The translations under genes and the position numbers were made by a program. This document shows, one piece after another, positions 58,601 to 64,000 of a DNA stretch of 64,000 nucleotides. The notes beneath the pieces were generated by a model, which did no database searches, was not told the origin of the DNA, and saw only the letters and a list, made by a program, of their open reading frames with translations. Location: assembly GCF_000471905.2 (NCBI RefSeq), contig NW_006498507.1, positions 5,373,532-5,437,531 of the forward strand, written 5' to 3'. Source of the DNA: Amborella trichopoda (Eukaryota > Streptophyta > Magnoliopsida > Amborellales > Amborellaceae). Position 1 is the first letter of the stretch; every line of letters begins with the position of its first letter.

Positions 58601-58990
58601 AAAATGCCTTCTTGAAGTGCCCTTCCACAGCTTGAGTATCATCAGGGTCTAACACCCAAGAAGATGGAGATGCCCGATATATCATTCTGTATTTTACTAG
58701 CACTGACAATAGCATGGAAGAACTTATTGTTACGATCTCCTTCTTTTAGCCACTTGGATCTAGATCGTTGTTTCCAGTAAATTTCTTCCATTCTTCTTAA
58801 GTCAAAGAGAGACTTAAGTTTGTTGTTCATTTCCATACTTATCTCTTCAGTCGAAACTCCCACTTGCTGAATATTGAGATCCAACAGTTCTTTATCTAGT
58901 AAAGTCTCTTCAATTTTTGTTCTAACTATATATGTTCTCCTTTTTCCATACCTTCTCTTGCTCTTGAGCCATACTAGGGTCCATCTTTAT
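55620..58990 (-). pseudogene. LINE ORF2, nearly full-length from RT linker to RNase H, inactive
   Basis: Read on the minus strand from 58,990 down. The endonuclease-RT linker comes first (YWKQRSRSKWLKEGDRNNKF, FFHAIVSASK; 58642-58884). The RT N-terminus (58353-58715) has GDKASGFAGFPLFFFQNFW where PGPDG is usual. The RT core (57485-57763) has LLFCDA where the FxDD catalytic pair should be, followed by CEVMIGLKVNFNKTSL and ITYLGLPISNRR. A zf-RVT region (56693-57082) reads WVVGDGSHISFWHHKWVGD. RNase H (about 55,910-56,080) reads GNPGKAGIGGVVLDSNGLV. The lost catalytic Asp and many frameshifts make it dead. The endonuclease N-terminus is not seen. Confidence 0.9.
56061..56196. repeat. 68-bp tandem duplication inside the LINE
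   Basis: Two near-identical 68-bp units (56061-56128, 56129-56196), each with TACGTCAAAATTTAAATTAA and CCTAGGCCT. The duplication falls between the zf-RVT and RNase H parts and adds to the disruption of the reading frame. Confidence 0.9.
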
Positions 58991-59039
58991 CCAACTTTTT
59001 GGGGGTAATTATTTTATTTAAATGATACTCATTAGACGA

Positions 59040-59175
59040 TTCTAAACGCTATCATGGACCCCAATGTTTTTGACAGAAAAAAATCTTCCTAAGTGACTCA
59101 ATCTTCCTTAGTGGATCTTTTGCTTGAGAAGTGTACAGTATGCTCCTACAGGAGTACACTATACCTGTTCACTAT
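59040..59175. mobile_element. MITE family B, right-end fragment
   Basis: Contains AAATCTTCCTAAGTGACTCA, AGAAGTGTACAGTATG and the full end hairpin TATGCTCCTACAGGAGTACA. Confidence 0.5.
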
Positions 59176-59352
59176 TGCCATAAGATTATACGCGCATATC
59201 CTCTATTCACTTGGTAGGGTAATATAACTTGTTATACTCCTTAAGAAAAACATAGAAGAACTAGGAATTAGGAGTTGCTTGAAATAGAGGTTGAGGAAAT
59301 AGCCATGTCTTATTCATTTCTAGAGTAAAAAATGATTGATAATTATTTTAAG

Positions 59353-59886
59353 GGTAATTAACATAAATATCCCTTGTTTTTGAAAATTTTGAAACGTACC
59401 CAAATTTTTTAAAATCTACATCCATACCCATTCTCTAATGGTTTTTTATTGTTTTTAACCAAAAATGTCAATCACGGTTTTATTAAAACCATGATTGTCC
59501 AAGGACCTTCCACACATCACGGTCATAGTTCTAGAGTCCTAAAAGAACCATCATGGTTCTAGGATGTGTTATGGACCACCACAATACTAATAGTACCGCG
59601 ATGGTGAACCCTAAAATACCCTTGTGCTTTGAGGATCACCGCGGCACTATTTGTGTTGATGCGTCCCCACGGCACTAATTGTGCCATGATGCTCAAAGCA
59701 CCACAATATTGTGGTGCATTGAGAAGCACCACACGACCGGAGGGAGTGTCACTGTTCTATTAGAGCCATGATATTCCCGTCAGAAGGTATAATGGAAAAA
59801 AAAAAGGTTAGGTGTGGGGAAAATGGGTATGGATGTAATTTTTTTTAAAAAAAAATTGGGTATGAAGTTTGTTGGGATGTGCACTT
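59353..59886. repeat. fold-back/MITE element 5 with internal hairpins
   Basis: The inverted ends carry CTACATCCATACCCATTCTC on the left and TTACATCCATACCCATTTTC on the minus strand at the right. Inside are several short palindromes, the best being the perfect 20-bp GCACCACAATATTGTGGTGC (59698-59717). Exact ends are uncertain. Confidence 0.7.
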
Positions 59887-60084
59887 TTATTATTCTAACA
59901 CCTACGAAAAGATTTAGGGCTCCTAACTTCCCAAAGAAAATAGATTCCTATTGTTTATCAATGCAAGACATGCCTTTTGGCTCCACTTGTGTGCCCTTGA
60001 AATTATATGTTTCTTAGTCCTATTTCCTAAATAATTCATGTGACGAAGATACAGGGCTATATATTCATACCTTTCCATGTATAG

Positions 60085-60199
60085 GTGAATGCATATAGAA
60101 TTAACAAGAGAAGGCTATGGATTGCAAGAAAGCTTGAAGTGACTGATGGCCGAGAGAAAATTGTCTCATGGTACATAGATTGGCATACAATGTGTTTAG
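60085..60199 (+). other. exon-like open stretch, unassigned
   Basis: Bounded by an acceptor-like TATAG and a donor-like TTAG|GTAATA, the 115-nt stretch is open in one frame. It reads VNAYRINKRRLWIARKLEV and, further on, REKIVSWYIDWHT. The composition is protein-like rather than random for this AT-rich DNA. I do not recognise the family. No partner exon was found nearby, so it may be a stray exon of a lost gene, or chance. Confidence 0.3.
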
Positions 60200-61065
60200 G
60201 TAATAGTTTCAGGGTCCACTACCTGTGTATATGGTTGGTATGAATGTTTTCAATGTTGGATTCGGTCCCGGACTCAAACCATGAGCCCGGCCGAGTTAGC
60301 TCGGTGACTCAAACCAATTCGGCCTTAAAATTAAAAAAATGTAAAATTTTATTAGGAAGTCACGAAACATTATTACATTGAGAAGTGGAAAAATCATAAA
60401 TGAAAGGCATATGTATTGATCAGAAAAGGGAAAAGTTACATATAATGAGGATTTCATCTCTCAGAGTGTTAAACATCCGTTCAACAGTCTAAAACGGAAA
60501 ACATAACAACAATGAGTTACACATAAGCATTAAATGATGAGTAGGATCAAAGTCATCCATGTTACCCCTATTCCGATTATTATTTGTTAATATTTTAGGA
60601 TCGGGTCTGGCAGTTCGATAACTTGGGTCAACCCTCCTAAACTGATAACTTGGGTCAACCCGAACTCATAGGAAACCCTTTGTCTCACAATCGGGACCCC
60701 CCCTCCGATGGGGAACTAAAATTGATTCAAATGAAGTGTTTGGTGAATCGGCTGACTCGCACTATTTTTGGGGAGTCTCCTCACAAAATATATTTTTAAA
60801 GTGTATTTTTATTCCAAAATTTTAGAGTTCAATAATCTCAACCTTGACAATGGTCGAGATTTAGATTTTTTTTTTTAAAAAAAATATAAATGTTATTTTT
60901 TTAAACCCTTTGCATTTTAACTTTTATAGGATTTTACATTTTGCTACATCCATCATCTTAGAGATGATGATGATGGACATTAGATAGACAAGGGACATGG
61001 TAATAGGTGAGTGGCTGACTCACCAAAACCGTGGCCTTATTAAAAATATGCATAAAATATTAAAG

Positions 61066-61432
61066 GGAAAAGTTTATGTAGATCCTACGCTCTAAACAAT
61101 CAAATTAGAGCCTATCTCAAAGAGGTTGTTTTGATGATCAAATATCCTTAAATTGATCATCTCGACATCAAGATGCATGGACATGAGAAAAAAATAATTT
61201 CAAATTTTGAAAATAGTGCATCTTATAATGCATTTTTGGACCGTCAATTTTCAATAATTTCAAGTGTTCATAATCTGTTCGATTTACACTATTTTTTAAG
61301 ATTTAAAATTTATAATTAAATATAAAAATATATTTTAAAACTATTCAATATTAAAACTACATTTCTTGATACTATTTGAAGGTGGGCTCTAATTTGAGTG
61401 TTGTGAGCTTCGGCTCTATACAAACCGCACCC
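61066..61432. mobile_element. MITE family C, copy 3
   Basis: Left CTCTAAACAATCAAATTAGA; right on the minus strand GGTGCGGTTTGTATAGAGCC. The core ATTGATCATCTCGACATCAA matches the other copies closely, including the TGCATTTTTGGACCGTCAAT block. Confidence 0.75.
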
Positions 61433-61639
61433 AATGTTACATAGTTGTTCTCCTGGATGCATTTTGAATTAATTTTCGTAAAAGATGAAAGAAACGTCTC
61501 CCCAAAAGATTTACTAAAGGTTTGATTTTTGTCTGACAAATCATTTGCTTTTCCCCGCATAGTGCAATCAAAGATGATCATAAGGCAAATCAGTAAGGAT
61601 AATTTTTCTTCAAAAATAAAAAGACTTCATTTTGATTGT

Positions 61640-63040
61640 GGGTTTTAGGTTTTGAGCACTAATTTGAGGTTATTTGACTGGAATTTTTTTATTAATAAGG
61701 AAAACTGCCCTTAAAATGAGGATATGCATATAATATTTCTTTATTTGATGAGGTTTTTGCTCAGTTACCCAGACCCGGAGTGAGAGTGGCTCCGGGGTTG
61801 GGAACAGGAGCATGCTACCGATGGCTGACCAAAGGTCCGGCTCTCAAAGAGTGGGTTCCAGTGAGGTATCAAGAACAGAACCTGATCCTAAACAAAAGAG
61901 GATCGCACTCCCATATGGAATGGGATCACATTGATTGGACCGCGCTCCCTACTTCTAATCATGATCCCAACCCAAACAAGTGGATTCGTGTTCCCAAAAA
62001 CCATTGCTGCCCGTTCCGACTCTAACATAATCTCGATCCGGTTCATTCTACACCTCATTACCTAATATATAGACCATCTTGTTTGTAGGTGGAAGCACTT
62101 ACTATAACAATGGTCATTAGGGCTAGATCCCCACACGGTCAACCCTATATGTCGGTGGATTAATTAAATTTCATCTATTAATTTTGTATGAAATTAATTC
62201 TTTTAACTCTTTTTTGAATTTTATTTTTGGAACATGCTAGTAGTATAATCTCACATAAGCCTAAAAAGGAGAGAGAAATGGAGAGAAAAAAGCATCATCA
62301 GTCATTTTTAGTTACAGTCATTTTATAAGTTACATAGTCTCAAGATGAAGTCAGAGAAAGAGAGGGTGCATGGTCTTAAGATGATGCCAAAGAGAGTGTG
62401 TGTTGCAAGAAACAATCAATTGATTCAATGTTAGATTGAGAAAATCTTCAAAAAGCAAATAAAAAAGCACCGAAACGCCAAAACGTTTTTCAATGGTGCA
62501 TTTTTTTTTACACAGTAAAAAGAATTGGGATTACAGCTCTAGTAATCCGGAATTGAGGACATAATGATTCAGAGAATATGATCCACAAATCCAATGAACG
62601 AGCACCACGATATGTGGGCATTGAGATTCATGTGCTCATCAGATCTAGATCTCTAAAAAAAGGGAATGAGATCCCATAGAAAAAAAAAAAGGACATTCTG
62701 GTCAAGATCGTGGCACCGGAGCTCAGGATCTGGATTCCAGAGCGAGATCGATGCGGCGCTCCCGATAACTATGATATAGTTGCATTTTCACAAAATTTGG
62801 TAAAGATGTCCCTGAAAACCTCATCAAAAGAGCCACGGAATGCTGGAAAAACTTATGATGTCGTACAAATCGGGATACACAATGAAGGAACTTATGATGC
62901 CCTACAAAACCATTCTACTTGGCAGTGCAAGTGGTAGCTCCAAAACTCTATGCAGAAATATGTTATGAAATGGACAAGTTTCGGGGCTTGAAAAATACTT
63001 GAAATGGACAATTCGGATAAAGTGTTCTAAGATGGATTAT
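61640..63040. other. gene-free stretch, partly GC-richer
   Basis: GATCC- and CCGGCTC-rich patches (61,770-62,050 and 62,690-62,780) resemble MITE ends, but no matching pair was found. Open frames of 75-81 codons lack any domain. Confidence 0.4.
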
Positions 63041-63046
63041 TTCTAG

Positions 63047-63631
63047 GGGAAAGCTTTCTATGTTTTTTCTATAACATAAAATTCTATTCCCCCTTGTTCA
63101 ACCGTCTATTTTTTAATGGAGGGTTAAGATTGCTCCAATCACAATGTCATGTCTCTATACTATTTTATTTTTAAGTTTTTTCTATAACTGTTTTGACATC
63201 AAATTTTGGACGTTCATTCCTCTATTAAACTTGCATTAATGAAAAATATAAAAAAAAATATTTTCAATAAAATAAAATGATCAAAATACCTCTGAAAGAT
63301 TCAAAAAGTATTTTGATCATTATTTTTTCTCAAAAAATTATTTTTAATATTTTTTATAGGTGCGCCCCAAGGAGAAGATGGCACGTACTACATTTCATAT
63401 TCAGAAAAATTGTATTAAAAAAACTAAAAATAAAATACTTTAAGATGCCGGATTTAAGATCAAACAATGAATGGCTCTCTTGATAAAAAATGGATGGCTG
63501 TATGGTAAGAGGAGGATAAAACTTCTATGTTGTAGGAAGAACATAGAAAGCTTTCCCTATTCTATGTTGTAGGAAGAACATAGAAAGCTTTCCCTATTCT
63601 ATGTTGTAGGAAGAACATAGAAAGCTTTCCC
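63047..63631. repeat. fold-back element 3, right end triplicated
   Basis: Starts GGGAAAGCTTTCTATG and ends CATAGAAAGCTTTCCC. The centre has GATCAAAATACC and GTATTTTGATCAT, the same stem as in the other two elements. AACCGTCTATTTTTTAATGG on the left corresponds to the inverse at the right of the 50.7-kb copy. The right end is a 37-bp unit repeated three times. Confidence 0.82.
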
Positions 63632-63634
63632 TAT
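63524..63634. repeat. 37-bp tandem repeat, three copies
   Basis: Each unit holds TTCTATGTT-GTAGGAAG-AACATAGAA, a 9-bp stem hairpin, then AGCTTTCCCTA. The copies are essentially identical. The unit equals the terminal part of the fold-back element. Confidence 0.93.
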
Positions 63635-64000
63635 TGTTAAGGTGTGAAACCTATTTATTTTCAACTTCACAATCATCAAGGTGGAAATGATCGATTTAAA
63701 GGTTTTTCCAGCTCCATACCGACATTTTCTTGTGAGATTCGAAGTACGGCTCTATCATCATAGTTCTTCTTTGCCTTACTGATGCGCTCTTTGCTTTTCT
63801 ATTGATAACTGTGTCACCAATCTCATGCTCTTGTTTGCCCTATAGCTTTTCATAGGGTCTAGACTTATTGATCTCTATTCCTTTTCACTTATTTTTGAAA
63901 AGCTTTGTGGTCCATTTTCATCATTTTCACATTTGCAAAGATTAATATAATTAGGTTTTATATTGTGTATAGCTTTAAGTCTTTTTCTTTTTTTTGGTAG

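Overview
This is nuclear DNA from a flowering plant. It is AT-rich, its introns are several kilobases long, and it is dense with degenerate plant transposons: plant-type LINEs, a Ty1/copia element, MITEs with 8-9 bp target duplications, and SINE-like copies. The two real genes are of plant type. The lineage cannot be fixed from this window; the long introns and repeat load would fit a woody, large-genome species, which is a weak inference.

Layout. 1-16,300 has no gene I can support: MITE copies, two minus-strand LINE tails, short tandem duplications, and one unusual 300-bp stretch (about 5,150-5,525) rich in ACGT cores beside a W-box palindrome. 17,345-31,362 is a five-exon Nudix hydrolase gene (NUDT12/13 type) on the + strand. 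All four introns can be placed, and the Nudix box is intact. Its introns hold a (TG)(TA) microsatellite, a 474-bp palindrome, several MITEs with readable target duplications, a LINE reverse-transcriptase remnant and a 181-base assembly gap inside a CT run.

32,600-38,064 is a decayed Ty1/copia retrotransposon on the + strand. It is split inside reverse transcriptase by a 2,820-bp TG...CA insert that looks like a solo LTR, and it still has its polypurine tract and 3' LTR. 38,069-41,730 holds LINE RNase H tails and hAT-type MITEs. 41,900-45,260 is a 1.2-kb sequence present twice in direct orientation, separated by an 849-bp fold-back element with about 300-bp arms. 45,260-53,100 holds more MITEs, two tRNA-like SINE copies and another fold-back element.

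53,370-54,257 is an intact single-exon AP2/ERF gene of the LEAFY PETIOLE type with a plausible TATA box. Just downstream are a GT/GA microsatellite and an 82-base gap. 55,620-58,990 is a dead minus-strand LINE covering the ORF2 linker, reverse transcriptase, zf-RVT and RNase H. 59,040-64,000 holds further fold-back elements and MITEs and one unassigned exon-like open stretch at 60,085-60,199.

No operon, phage, CRISPR or other multi-gene system is present. The most unusual content is structural: five long inverted-repeat elements, three of which share the same central stem, and a MITE family with a small hairpin at each end.
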